From: Phycisphaerales bacterium
GTDB taxonomy: Bacteria; Planctomycetota; Phycisphaerae; Phycisphaerales; SM1A02
Length of the DNA: 64,000 nucleotides
NCBI GenBank assembly: GCA_009691705.1
Contig: SIAR01000005.1
Span: 19,482 to 83,481, forward strand
Direction of reading: 5' to 3'
The notes beneath the pieces are model-generated. The model did not search any database, was not told the origin of the DNA, and saw only the letters and a program-made list of their open reading frames with translations. The translations under genes and the position numbers were made by a program. Below are positions 17,435 through 25,849 of this stretch, piece by piece. Position 1 is the first letter of the stretch, and every line of letters begins with the position of its first letter.

Positions 17435-18937
17435 TCAACTTCCGAGTGCCAGCACAAACGTCGCGCTGGCGGTAAGCAGTTCTGCGCGCGACTTGATCAA
17501 TTCGAAGCGCGAATCGAAGAGGTCAGATTCGGATTGCAAGAGATCATTGATAGTGACGAGTCCGTTGAGGTAACTCTGGTAGACGCTCTCGTACGAATCT
17601 TGCGAAGCAGTCAACAGTGCTACGCCAGCCTCGTAGCGCTTCTGCGCTGAGAAGAACTCGAAGTAGCCGGTCCAAACTTCGCCTGTCGTTTGCAAGCGCA
17701 AGTTCTCGAGAAGCGCTTGCGCCGCGCGCACTTCGCTGCGTGCCTGCTGCAGTGCATGCGCGCGTTCGTATCCATCAAAAATCAGCCAACTGGCCGTCAG
17801 TTTCGCGGCGTAGGTTCCAAACGTGCTCGACGCATCTTGGGGGGTGTTTTGTGGGGCAGTTTGAACGTGGTAGTTCTGGCTCGAAACTCCCCCAAATCCC
17901 TCGAACGAGACGATGGGCAGAAAATTCGCCTCGGCCCGCTTGACCGATTCTTCGCGGGCGCGCACTTGTGATAGAGCAGCGACGATGTCCGGTCGTTGCT
18001 CGAGTGCCTGACGAATTGAGCCGTCAATGGCGCTGGTGAGGTTCTCGGGAAGTGGCAGATCGCTGAGGCGAACGATTTCGCATGGGCGATCCGCCGGCAC
18101 TCCCATCGCAACCGACAGACGCGCCTGTGATCCGTAGACGTCCGCTTTGGCATCCTCGAGGTCATAGTTCGCTTGCAAGAACTGCTGGCGCGCCTGCAAG
18201 ACTTCAGGGCGGGTCGCAAGACCGACGGTCATGCGGTCTTCTGTGGCATCGAGTTGCTTGCGGGCAGTTGCGACATTTTCGTGGGCGGCTTCGCGCAGTG
18301 AGATTTTGGCGTCGAGCGTGAAGTAGGCAACTTGCACCTCATAGACCAGTTTCTGCATTGCGCGATTGAACGTGTAGTTCGAACCAATCAACTGCGCGCG
18401 TGCGCGGGCACTATCGGCGTCACGCCGTCCGAAATCCATGAGTACCCAGTTCAATCCAATGGCGGCGAGTCCAAGATTCTGCTGGTTTCGAATCGGGCCG
18501 ATGATGTCTTGTTCTGGACCGACCGAACCCGTCAAGAAGATGTCTGGCATGTACGCGGCATCGGCGATGCCGACCGTCGCCGCTGTGGCTCTTGCTGATT
18601 CCCACGCGGCTCGGGTGACTGGGCTGTTCGAGAGCGCTGAGTCGACGCAGCGGGGCAGCGACATTCGCGCCGATTCTGCGGCAGCGCCGGGCCCATCCGA
18701 GCGTTGCAAAATTGGCAAGATCGCAGGCTCTGTCGGAACTGCAGCCAAACTCACCGGCACGGCGAGTGGGGTGGCCGAAGCAGTAGCGCCGTGTGGAGTG
18801 AAGGCCACCGCTGAGTCTTTCGAGACGAGTCGGTCGATGTCCGCTGCGACGAAGGGACCGTCCATCACACATCCACTCATTACCTCACCAGCCACGAGTG
18901 TCGCAAGTGCGAGTGGGCAAAGTGTTCGCACGGGCAT
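17435..18937 (-). CDS. TolC-family outer membrane efflux channel (lipoprotein)
   Basis: A 500-residue protein whose N-terminus ends in VMSGC, a lipobox-like site, so it is probably lipid-anchored. The mature part has the two-fold repeat of outer membrane efflux proteins: long Gln/Ala/Glu-rich helices such as QLDATEDRMTVGLATRPEVL and, in the second half, SYESVYQSYLNGLVTINDLL, each followed by a beta segment (VAYFTLDAK, VWTGYFEFFSAQ). It should form the trimeric exit duct of a tripartite pump with the HlyD-type adaptor encoded divergently 36 bases away. Confidence 0.85.
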   Translation of the reverse strand: MPVRTLCPLALATLVAGEVMSGCVMDGPFVAADIDRLVSKDSAVAFTPHGATASATPLAVPVSLAAVPTEPAILPILQRSDGPGAAAESARMSLPRCVDSALSNSPVTRAAWESARATAATVGIADAAYMPDIFLTGSVGPEQDIIGPIRNQQNLGLAAIGLNWVLMDFGRRDADSARARAQLIGSNYTFNRAMQKLVYEVQVAYFTLDAKISLREAAHENVATARKQLDATEDRMTVGLATRPEVLQARQQFLQANYDLEDAKADVYGSQARLSVAMGVPADRPCEIVRLSDLPLPENLTSAIDGSIRQALEQRPDIVAALSQVRAREESVKRAEANFLPIVSFEGFGGVSSQNYHVQTAPQNTPQDASSTFGTYAAKLTASWLIFDGYERAHALQQARSEVRAAQALLENLRLQTTGEVWTGYFEFFSAQKRYEAGVALLTASQDSYESVYQSYLNGLVTINDLLQSESDLFDSRFELIKSRAELLTASATFVLALGS

Positions 18938-18939
18938 AC

Positions 18940-18959
18940 ACGCAGGGTAACACCTGCGT
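18940..18959. promoter_or_regulatory. Inverted repeat, candidate operator between divergent efflux genes
   Basis: ACGCAGG-GTAACA-CCTGCGT is a perfect 7-bp inverted repeat with a six-base spacer. It occupies more than half of the 35-bp gap between the start codons of the TolC-like gene and the YtcA-like gene, where an autoregulated divergent promoter would be bound. No regulator gene is adjacent, so the binding protein is unknown. Confidence 0.45.
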
Positions 18960-18972
18960 TAGTCTGCGCACG

Positions 18973-19233
18973 ATGCGAATGCGCGGCGAGTTTCTGTTGG
19001 CTCTCCTCGGCATCGTGGCGATGTCGGGGTGCGATCCAATTCTGAGCATTGATGGAGCGTTCTTTCCGGCGTGGCTGATGTGCCTCGTCGTTGCAGGGAT
19101 GCTCTTGGCGATCATTCGAGGTCTTGTGCGGAGAGCGGGTGTTGAGCAATTCATCGGTCCAAGGCTGGTGGTTTACTTCTGTGTCTATCTCTCGTGCACG
19201 CTCGCGCTTTGGCTAGGGTTCTTTCGCACATGA
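18973..19233 (+). CDS. YtcA-like small membrane lipoprotein
   Basis: An 86-residue protein from the ATG at 18973: a signal with lipobox (GIVAMSGC), then IDGAFFPAWLMCLVVAGMLLAI and a second hydrophobic helix near the end. The lipobox, the AFFPAW segment and two membrane helices match the YtcA family, which in E. coli is encoded next to mdtN, an HlyD-type adaptor. The same order is seen here. Its exact job in the pump is not known. The stop overlaps the adaptor start (ATGA). Confidence 0.7.
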   Translation: MRMRGEFLLALLGIVAMSGCDPILSIDGAFFPAWLMCLVVAGMLLAIIRGLVRRAGVEQFIGPRLVVYFCVYLSCTLALWLGFFRT

Positions 19234-20384
19234 GCGCCGCGCAACCACCGAATAACCCAACGATGGCGCCAGTGCGGGGATTCATCCCCGTCGCTCTTTG
19301 CCCGATTGTTGGACGGATGTTTGGAACTGGCGCGGTTCTGTGCGCCATGGTTCTGTCGTTTCTCACCTGGTGGGAACTCGACATTCGCCCGCGCACCGAT
19401 GATGCCTATCTGCGCGCGAACATCGTTGGAATCGCGGCAAACGTTGCGGGATATGTGACTGACCTTGCGGTTGTCGACAATCAACAGGTCAAAGTCGGCG
19501 ATCTGCTCTTTCGCATTGACGTGCGACCATTTCAAGCCGAACTCGATGTTGCCCTTGCCAATCTTGGCTACGTCGAGCTCGAGATTAGCGCACTCACCAA
19601 CGCGATCGTGCAGCGCGAGGCAGAGGTAGTGAGTGCCGAGGCGATCGCTGATTACAACGCCCAGTATCTCGCCCGCATCGAACCACTCTTGCCAAAGCAG
19701 TTCGTCACACCCGATCAGATTGATGCGGCGCAGCGCAACGTGCGGGCTTCAATGGCAGCCGTCTTGCAGGCGAAGGCGGGGGTCGCCCAAGCGCAAGCGA
19801 ACCTCGGCCAGATTGGCGATGTGAATGTTCGGCGTGCGAAAGCGCAAGCGACGGTCGTCGAGAAGCAACTGAATGTTGGATATTGCGAGGTGCGATCGCC
19901 CGTTGCTGGCTATGTGACGAACTTCAACATCTCTGCTGGGCAGTATGCGCAGCGCGGATCGCAAATCTTCGCGCTGGTCGACACGACCAACTGGTACTTG
20001 CTGGCGAACTTTCAAGAGACTGACATTCGCGCCATCGAGCCAGGAATGGAGGTCGAGGTCTATCTGATGGCGTACCCGAATGCGAGGTTTCGCGGCACCG
20101 TGCAGGGCATTGGATGGGCGCTCTACGACCCAGATCAAGGATCGCATGGAGTGTTGCCGACTGTTTCGCCGACACTCGATTGGGTGCGACTCGCGCAACG
20201 CTTTCCTGTACGCATCGTGATGGAAGGAACAGAAGCAAAGGCTCCATATCGCATGGGGGCGACCGCCACGGCGATTGTCGACACGAAGAAGAAGCGCGAA
20301 GTGCCAGCCATTCTCAAACCACTATTGCCTGATGCGATCGAAAGATGGCTCGACACGTTGACCGTGCCAGCGACGAAGCAGTAG
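19230..20384 (+). CDS. HlyD/MdtN-type membrane fusion adaptor protein
   Basis: A 384-residue protein with one N-terminal membrane helix (VLCAMVLSFLTWWELDIRP), then DDAYLRANIVGIAANVAGYV, the first half of the biotinyl-lipoyl-like domain common to EmrA/MdtN adaptors. A coiled-coil hairpin (residues ~95-200, Gln/Ala/Glu-rich) follows, then the second lipoyl half VRSPVAGYVTNFNISAGQYA and a beta-barrel. It bridges an inner-membrane exporter and the TolC-like channel across the periplasm. The start at 19230 is chosen for its ATGA overlap with the YtcA-like gene. No inner-membrane pump gene (MFS, ABC or FUSC/MdtO) is nearby. Confidence 0.88.
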   Translation: MSAAQPPNNPTMAPVRGFIPVALCPIVGRMFGTGAVLCAMVLSFLTWWELDIRPRTDDAYLRANIVGIAANVAGYVTDLAVVDNQQVKVGDLLFRIDVRPFQAELDVALANLGYVELEISALTNAIVQREAEVVSAEAIADYNAQYLARIEPLLPKQFVTPDQIDAAQRNVRASMAAVLQAKAGVAQAQANLGQIGDVNVRRAKAQATVVEKQLNVGYCEVRSPVAGYVTNFNISAGQYAQRGSQIFALVDTTNWYLLANFQETDIRAIEPGMEVEVYLMAYPNARFRGTVQGIGWALYDPDQGSHGVLPTVSPTLDWVRLAQRFPVRIVMEGTEAKAPYRMGATATAIVDTKKKREVPAILKPLLPDAIERWLDTLTVPATKQ

Positions 20385-20386
20385 TG

Positions 20387-23101
20387 CTATTTTTCGTTCG
20401 CCTTCCACTTGCGGATCAAGTCGAAGGCTTGCAGCGGAGTGATCGCATCAATCGAGAGTTCGCGCAGTTCGCCCAGCAGTGGCGGCTCTGGCGGCGCTTG
20501 GGTGGGAGGGGCGAAGAGCAATCCCTGTGAATCATCGTGCTTTGCCCGCTTGCTCGGCGCGCTTTCGGCCGTGAGTGACTCGAGGATGCGCCGCGCCCGC
20601 TCGACGACGGCCGGGGGCAAGCCGGCAAGTTTTGCAACGTGAATTCCGTAAGACCGATCGGCGCGACCCGCTTCAATGCGGTGCAGAAAGATCACTTCAT
20701 CTTTCCACTCGCGAACGCAGACTTGCAGATTAGCGATGGCCGTGTCGCGGTCTGGGAGGGCAGTGAGTTCGTGATAGTGCGTTGCGAAAAGCGTGCGCGT
20801 TCCGCGCGCCGCGAGCCATTCTGTGATTGCCCATGCGAGGCTGAGTCCGTCGTATGTGCTTGTGCCACGACCGATCTCGTCGAGCACGACCAGGGTGCGA
20901 TTCGTCGCGTGATGCAAAATGTTTGCAGTCTCAGTCATCTCGACCATGAAAGTGGATCGTCCCGTGTGCAGTTCATCGCCAGCACCGATGCGCGCAAAGA
21001 TGCGGTCGCACAGGCCAACCGTGGCGCGCGAGGCTGGCACAAAACTTCCGGCGAGTGCCATGAGTGCGATGAGCGCGTTCTGCCGGATAAACGTCGACTT
21101 TCCAGCCATGTTCGGCCCCGTCACCAGCGCAAGTGTCGCATTTACGCGTTCTGCGCCGGGTGCGTCGGCGTCGGTGCGAGTCGTCCCCCCGAGTGTGCAG
21201 TCGTTGGGGACGAAGGATCTTGCGAGCGATCGATCAAGAACAGGATGGCGTCCCCCTTCAATACGCAAGATCGGCTGGTCGACGATCTCAGGTCGGACGT
21301 AGCCAAAGCGCGTCGCACTCTCGCCGAATGAGCAGAGGCAATCAAGTTCAGCGACGATGTGCGCATAGGCCGCGATCGCCTGGGCATTGTGTGACACCGC
21401 GGTGAGCAACTGCTCGAAAAGAATCTTCTCGCGTTCGATGGCCCGACTCTCTGCACTGAGCACCCGCTCTTCAAATGCCTTGAGTTCTGGAGTGATGTAT
21501 CGCTCTGCGTTGCGCAGAGTCTGGCGGCGGGTGAATGTGACTGGCGCACGCGACGAGTGCGTGTGTGTGATCTCGATGTAGTAGCCAAAGACTCGATTGA
21601 ATCCAGTGCGAAGAGTCTCGATGCCTGTTTCGCGGATGAGTTGGGCTTGGTAGTTGGCGATCCACTCGCCAGCATCGCGTTGCAACGCCTTCGCCTGATC
21701 GAGTTCGTCGTCGACGCCCTCGCGCAAAAGTCCACCTTCGCGTAAGTGAGTGGGGGGACTCTCGACGCATGACTGCACGATGTGGATGCCAAGTTGCGAA
21801 AGTGCGCCGCTGATCGCGGCGAGTCGTGCGCAGGTCTCGGCGAATGCGGGCGTTCCTTCGAGAATCTCGATCGCGCTGCCGGCGGCGGCGAGCGAGCGGC
21901 CGAGCGCGACGAGATCACGCGGAGTTGCACGGCGCATCGCGACGCGTCCGTGAATGCGCGCGACATCTTGGATGCGCGCGAGTACTGAGGCGAGTGATTC
22001 GCGCAGTGGTTGATCTTGCGTGAGTGCGGCCACCGCACTGTGACGACTCTCAATGGCATGACGATCGCGCAACGGAAAGCACAGCCATTCGCGCAGAAGA
22101 CGGCGTCCCATGGGGGTACGAGTTGCGGTGAGTGTTGCGAGAAGCGACCCATCCACTGTGCCTGCCAGCGAGGTGCGTTCGATTTCGAGCGCGCGCAATG
22201 TCCAGCCGTCGAGGATCACCGACGTCGCGCGGTCGACAATGCGCGGCGGTTCGAGATGGGCGAGTGTTCGGATTCCAGCCGCGACTCCAGCGGCGCCATC
22301 TGCGGCTAGCCCCGCTTGTGTCTCGGTGAGGTATCCCAGAAGCCCGCCTGCGGCGCAGAGTGATGCGCCGTCGAGTGACCACGCGCTGAGTTGTGCGATT
22401 CCGTAGTGGCGACGAAGTGCCGCCGCGCACTCTTCGCTGCTCATCGACCATGGTGAGCGGGTTGTCACAGATGCGCGCAGTGATCGGGCGATGTCGGCGA
22501 CTGCGATGCCAACAGAGCCGCCAACCGAAACGCTGCACTCTTGGGCGCAGACAACTTCTGCCGGAGCGGCTCGGGCAAGTTCGTCGGCGAGAGCATCTAG
22601 TGCGCAGGGAAGCACGGAAAATGCGCCCGTCGAAAGTTCAACGACTGCGACTGCGGCGCGACCGTCGACGATTGCGACCGATGCCACCACATTGCGCGCG
22701 CCCTCTTCGAGAAGGGCTTCATCGACGCGTGTGCCTGGAGTGACAACGCGCACAACCGCGCGCGCGACGATCCCCTTGGCCTCCTTTGGATCTTGAATCT
22801 GCTCACACACCGCAACGCGCTCGCCCTGTTCGACGAGGCGACGCAAGTATCCCTCGGCGGCGTGAAACGGAACGCCGGCCATTGGAATTCCAGATGTGCG
22901 CTCTGTCAGTGTGATGCCGAGCAACCTGTGCGCGCGGATCGCATCGTCGTCGAACATCTCGTAGAAGTCGCCCATACGGAAGAAGAGGATGCATCCGGGA
23001 TGTTCGCGGCGAAACTGCATGTATTGCCGCATCGCTGGCGTGTCGCGATTGGGCACGGGCGCATCTCTCTCTGGTTGAATTGTCTCTGGCGCCACGAACA
23101 C
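20387..23101 (-). CDS. mutS: DNA mismatch repair protein MutS
   Basis: A 904-residue protein from GTG. The mismatch-reading motif is in FRMGDFYEMF (Phe-x-Glu), preceded by the family-typical AMRQYMQFRREHP. The connector and lever domains follow, and the ATPase has Walker A GPNMAGKSTFIRQNALI, Walker B LVVLDEIGRGTSTYDGLS, and TLFATHYHELTAL. It recognises mismatches as a dimer and recruits MutL. The C-terminal tail after residue ~845 is Pro-rich and ends in a short helix. mutL is not in the window. Confidence 0.96.
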   Translation of the reverse strand: MFVAPETIQPERDAPVPNRDTPAMRQYMQFRREHPGCILFFRMGDFYEMFDDDAIRAHRLLGITLTERTSGIPMAGVPFHAAEGYLRRLVEQGERVAVCEQIQDPKEAKGIVARAVVRVVTPGTRVDEALLEEGARNVVASVAIVDGRAAVAVVELSTGAFSVLPCALDALADELARAAPAEVVCAQECSVSVGGSVGIAVADIARSLRASVTTRSPWSMSSEECAAALRRHYGIAQLSAWSLDGASLCAAGGLLGYLTETQAGLAADGAAGVAAGIRTLAHLEPPRIVDRATSVILDGWTLRALEIERTSLAGTVDGSLLATLTATRTPMGRRLLREWLCFPLRDRHAIESRHSAVAALTQDQPLRESLASVLARIQDVARIHGRVAMRRATPRDLVALGRSLAAAGSAIEILEGTPAFAETCARLAAISGALSQLGIHIVQSCVESPPTHLREGGLLREGVDDELDQAKALQRDAGEWIANYQAQLIRETGIETLRTGFNRVFGYYIEITHTHSSRAPVTFTRRQTLRNAERYITPELKAFEERVLSAESRAIEREKILFEQLLTAVSHNAQAIAAYAHIVAELDCLCSFGESATRFGYVRPEIVDQPILRIEGGRHPVLDRSLARSFVPNDCTLGGTTRTDADAPGAERVNATLALVTGPNMAGKSTFIRQNALIALMALAGSFVPASRATVGLCDRIFARIGAGDELHTGRSTFMVEMTETANILHHATNRTLVVLDEIGRGTSTYDGLSLAWAITEWLAARGTRTLFATHYHELTALPDRDTAIANLQVCVREWKDEVIFLHRIEAGRADRSYGIHVAKLAGLPPAVVERARRILESLTAESAPSKRAKHDDSQGLLFAPPTQAPPEPPLLGELRELSIDAITPLQAFDLIRKWKANEK

Positions 23102-23171
23102 AAGATTACTGAGCGCGGCGACGCGACCGTGCGAGCAGGAGGTCGATTGTTCGTTATACTTTTCGAGGTTC

Positions 23172-23244
23172 GGGGTGGTAGCTCAATTGGGAGAGCGCTT
23201 GAATCGCATTCAAGAGGTTGTGAGTTCGATCCTCATCCACTCCA
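23172..23244 (+). tRNA. tRNA-Ala (anticodon CGC)
   Basis: The 73-nt cloverleaf has acceptor GGGGTGG with CCACTCC, giving the G3:U70 wobble pair that identifies tRNA-Ala. The D arm is GCTC/GAGC, the anticodon stem CTTGA/TCAAG has loop ATCGCAT (CGC), and the T arm is GTGAG/CTCAT. Discriminator is A; CCA is not encoded. A TATACT at 23155-23160 could be its -10 box, though no convincing -35 was found. Confidence 0.94.
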
Positions 23245-23250
23245 CTTTCG

Positions 23251-23278
23251 AAACCCCCGCCGATATGGTGGGGTTTTT
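23251..23278 (+). terminator. Rho-independent terminator after tRNA-Ala
   Basis: AAACCCC pairs with GGGGTTT around a 12-base interior that can extend the stem partly (CGCC with GGTG), followed by TTTTT including bases of the stem. It begins six bases after the tRNA end. Confidence 0.75.
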
Positions 23279-23325
23279 GATTGAATGACGTGATTTAGCC
23301 GCGCCCCATCCTATCCTTCGCGCTT

Positions 23326-23964
23326 GTGAAACCCAGTGCCGTGCTGTTGCTCATCGACAATTACGACTCGTTCACGTGGAATCTCGTGCAAGCGTTCGGC
23401 GTGCTCGATGGAACGCTCGAGATTCGGGTCGTGCGCAATGATGCGATGAGCGCAGCTGCCGCGGTCGCGCTCTGTCCGCAGTATCTCGTGATTTCGCCGG
23501 GTCCTTGCACGCCGCGCGAGAGTGGCATCTCGTGCGAACTTATCGCGAGATTGCGCGGCGAGATTCCGATTCTTGGAGTTTGCCTTGGCCATCAGGCGAT
23601 TGGCGATGTGCATGGGATGACCGTCGGGCGCAATGATCGTCCTGTGCATGGCAAGACATCGGCGATTTTTCACGATGGGCTGGGACTGTTCGCGGGTGTG
23701 AGTTCTCCCACGACGGCGACGCGCTATCACTCGCTGATTGTTGAGCGCGCTAGCGTGACGCGCGAGTTCGAAATCTCTGCCTGGACCGACCGTGATGAAG
23801 TGATGGGTCTGCGATGGAAAGCCCCGGCAGGCTGCGCGCCACTAGAAGGGGTGCAGTTTCATCCAGAGAGTTTTCTTTCTGTGGATGGTCCGACGATGCT
23901 TGGGAATTTCTTGAAGATGGCCCGCCCCGACCGTACCGCCGTAACTCATTCGCCTGGAATGTGA
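23326..23964 (+). CDS. pabA: Aminodeoxychorismate/anthranilate synthase, glutamine amidotransferase subunit
   Basis: A 212-residue class I glutamine amidotransferase from [18 protein letters not shown] is the classic PabA/TrpG opening, [11 protein letters not shown] follows, the catalytic Cys is in [11 protein letters not shown], and the His-Glu pair is in [14 protein letters not shown]. It supplies ammonia from glutamine to the chorismate-using subunit for folate or tryptophan. PabA and TrpG cannot be told apart by motif, and one protein often serves both. The likely partner TrpE is encoded 31 kb away at 54.9-56.5 kb. Its end overlaps thiG on the opposite strand by 19 bases. Confidence 0.9.
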   Translation: MKPSAVLLLIDNYDSFTWNLVQAFGVLDGTLEIRVVRNDAMSAAAAVALCPQYLVISPGPCTPRESGISCELIARLRGEIPILGVCLGHQAIGDVHGMTVGRNDRPVHGKTSAIFHDGLGLFAGVSSPTTATRYHSLIVERASVTREFEISAWTDRDEVMGLRWKAPAGCAPLEGVQFHPESFLSVDGPTMLGNFLKMARPDRTAVTHSPGM

Positions 23965-24821
23965 GTCACGACGCCCTCCCAAGGGCTCGACGCGCTCGCG
24001 TATCTGCGCTTGGGCATCCGCCCCGCATGCGCACCCATCCAACCAGAATCACATGCCATGCGCATCGCACTTGCCATCATCACCGAGTCACCGGCGTGCG
24101 CGATGGCAGTGTTGAGAAGCACGCCATCTGCGCCGAGTTCCATCGCCAGCGTGACATCGCTTGGCGTGCCGACGCCAGCGTCAACGATTACCGGGTAACT
24201 CGGATCGCCACCCGCCGACTTGTCTTTGAGCAGTTCGAGGATGATCGAAATCGCACTTGGATTCGAGATGCCGCGACCCGATCCAATTGGACTTCCTGCG
24301 GGCATCACGCTTGTCGCGCCAGCATCGCGCAGTCGCACAGCCATTATTGGATCGTCACTCGAATAGCAGAGCACTTCGAATCCATCGGCGACTAGTTCGC
24401 GGCAAGCTTCGAGTGTTCCCACCGGATCGGGCAATAGAGTGCGTTTATCTCCCAGCACTTCTAGTTTCACCCAGCGCGCGCCAGGATTCTTTAGTTGTTC
24501 CAAGATATCGCGCCCGAGCCGGGCGACCCGCACGGCATCGGCGGCGGTGAAACAGCCGGCGGTGTTGGGAAGGATGGTCAGTCGAGAAGTGTCCATCGCA
24601 TCGAGCAGCGACTTGCCGTTCGCATCGATAAGTCGCTCCCGCCGCACGGCGACGGTCACGACATCACAACCGCAAGCAGCAAGGGCGCGGTTCATGGTCT
24701 CGTCGTTGGCGTACTTGCCAGTGCCGACAATGAGCCGCGAGTGCAGGGTGAACGATCCAACCCTCAGAGGCGGAATCGGGTGAGTTTCTGTGGTTTCGAG
24801 AAGTTGCGCCATTGGTTTCAT
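23946..24821 (-). CDS. thiG: Thiazole synthase
   Basis: A 291-residue TIM-barrel protein. [16 protein letters not shown] opens the barrel, [12 protein letters not shown] and [16 protein letters not shown] follow, and the Schiff-base Lys lies in [24 protein letters not shown] and [13 protein letters not shown] are the phosphate-binding loops, and [14 protein letters not shown] closes the core. It condenses deoxyxylulose phosphate, dehydroglycine and ThiS-thiocarboxylate into the thiamine thiazole. The start overlaps the thiS stop (ATGA). The C-terminus runs about 30 residues past the core. Confidence 0.95.
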   Translation of the reverse strand: MKPMAQLLETTETHPIPPLRVGSFTLHSRLIVGTGKYANDETMNRALAACGCDVVTVAVRRERLIDANGKSLLDAMDTSRLTILPNTAGCFTAADAVRVARLGRDILEQLKNPGARWVKLEVLGDKRTLLPDPVGTLEACRELVADGFEVLCYSSDDPIMAVRLRDAGATSVMPAGSPIGSGRGISNPSAISIILELLKDKSAGGDPSYPVIVDAGVGTPSDVTLAMELGADGVLLNTAIAHAGDSVMMASAMRMACDSGWMGAHAGRMPKRRYASASSPWEGVVTHIPGE

Positions 24822-25018
24822 CCGCCTCCGACAAGTGTGACTATCTCGATGCGATCGCCATCGCGCACTTCGACTTGTGTGCGCTTGCTGTGGGGGACGA
24901 GCCGCGCATTCACCTCAACCGCGCAGGGGACTTCGCTGGTGCGGAATCGCACGACGACCTCTTCAACCGTTGAGTGGACCGCAAGAGTTTCTAGTTTTCC
25001 GTTCACGGTGATCTGCAT
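24818..25018 (-). CDS. thiS: Sulfur carrier protein ThiS
   Basis: A 66-residue beta-grasp protein starting [12 protein letters not shown] and ending LVGGG, which gives the C-terminal Gly-Gly that is adenylated and thiocarboxylated. [13 protein letters not shown] and [16 protein letters not shown] match the ThiS/MoaD pattern. The frame stays open upstream, but ThiS size and the typical start support the ATG at 25018. It is coupled to thiG. The 21 bases to the next (divergent) gene leave no room for a TPP riboswitch. Confidence 0.9.
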   Translation of the reverse strand: MQITVNGKLETLAVHSTVEEVVVRFRTSEVPCAVEVNARLVPHSKRTQVEVRDGDRIEIVTLVGGG

Positions 25019-25039
25019 CAGAGTCGTAAGATTAGCGCA

Positions 25040-25831
25040 GTGAAGTATCTCATGAGAACACCATTCATTGTTGCGCTCACGCTGGCCGCGCTGACCGGAT
25101 CGGGCTGCGGCGCCAAGCGCGAAGACACGAGTACTCCGCAGAAGGCACTCGACGCGATTGCCCGCATGATCGAAGAGGGGCATCCAGAGGGACTCCCCCA
25201 GATGATCGAAATCAAGGCGCGCGACGTCACGTTTGATGATGGCGTCACTGAGGCGAGTGCCATTGAGAATGTCAAAGACAAGATGGCGCAGATGATCGGA
25301 CAGTTGTGGCGGGTATCGAAGAAAATCAAGGCGCGGTTTCCAGAAGAACTCTCGAAAGAGGCTGCCGTCGGGGGGCAGATCGCGGCGCGCGAGGGATTCG
25401 ACTACCGCGAACTCGCCAAGCGTGTGCTGGGCGATCCATTTGGATTTCTCAGTGAACAGCGGGCGCGCATGACCGTCGAAGATCTCGGGGATGGCACCGC
25501 CGCAATTCTGTTCGACGACGAGCCTGCCTACGGCGGACTTCTGACGATGGTCGAGACGCCAGATGGTTGGAGGGTGAGTGTTCCCGTCGACACGTTGCGT
25601 TCGAATGAGTATTGGCCCGACACGCGCCACGAATGGGCGGTGATCGCATCGATGATGCTCGGCATCGAAAACTCGCTCTGCGATTTCGAGGCAGAGTTCG
25701 ACGATGGAAAGATTCGCTCGGTGCGCGAAGCGGGGGAACGGGTTGGAAGACTCGTTGGTGAGTCGGTCGTCGTGCAGAGCGTGATCTACGCGATGATGAA
25801 ACGCAAGGATGACGCACCCGCAACGCGTTGA
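25040..25831 (+). CDS. Hypothetical lipoprotein
   Basis: A 263-residue protein whose N-terminus is a lipoprotein signal (LAALTGSGC). The mature chain is mixed alpha/beta, acidic and without cysteines near a motif; segments such as PQKALDAIARMIEEGHPEG and DGWRVSVPVDTL resemble planctomycete lipoproteins of unknown function. No enzymatic signature is seen. The start could be the GTG at 25040 or the ATG at 25052; both keep the signal peptide. It lies between thiS (divergent) and a convergent antiporter gene, which gives no functional hint. Confidence 0.7.
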   Translation: MKYLMRTPFIVALTLAALTGSGCGAKREDTSTPQKALDAIARMIEEGHPEGLPQMIEIKARDVTFDDGVTEASAIENVKDKMAQMIGQLWRVSKKIKARFPEELSKEAAVGGQIAAREGFDYRELAKRVLGDPFGFLSEQRARMTVEDLGDGTAAILFDDEPAYGGLLTMVETPDGWRVSVPVDTLRSNEYWPDTRHEWAVIASMMLGIENSLCDFEAEFDDGKIRSVREAGERVGRLVGESVVVQSVIYAMMKRKDDAPATR

Positions 25832-25849
25832 ATCAATCGCGTCGCCACC

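Noticed and set aside
25019..25039. TPP riboswitch upstream of thiS-thiG
   Set aside because: Only 21 bases separate thiS from the divergent gene and no conserved TPP aptamer segments are seen.
24818..25630. A 270-residue protein ending in ThiS
   Set aside because: Only the last 66 residues match ThiS; the upstream extension is antisense to the lipoprotein gene and Arg/His-rich, so the ATG at 25018 was used.
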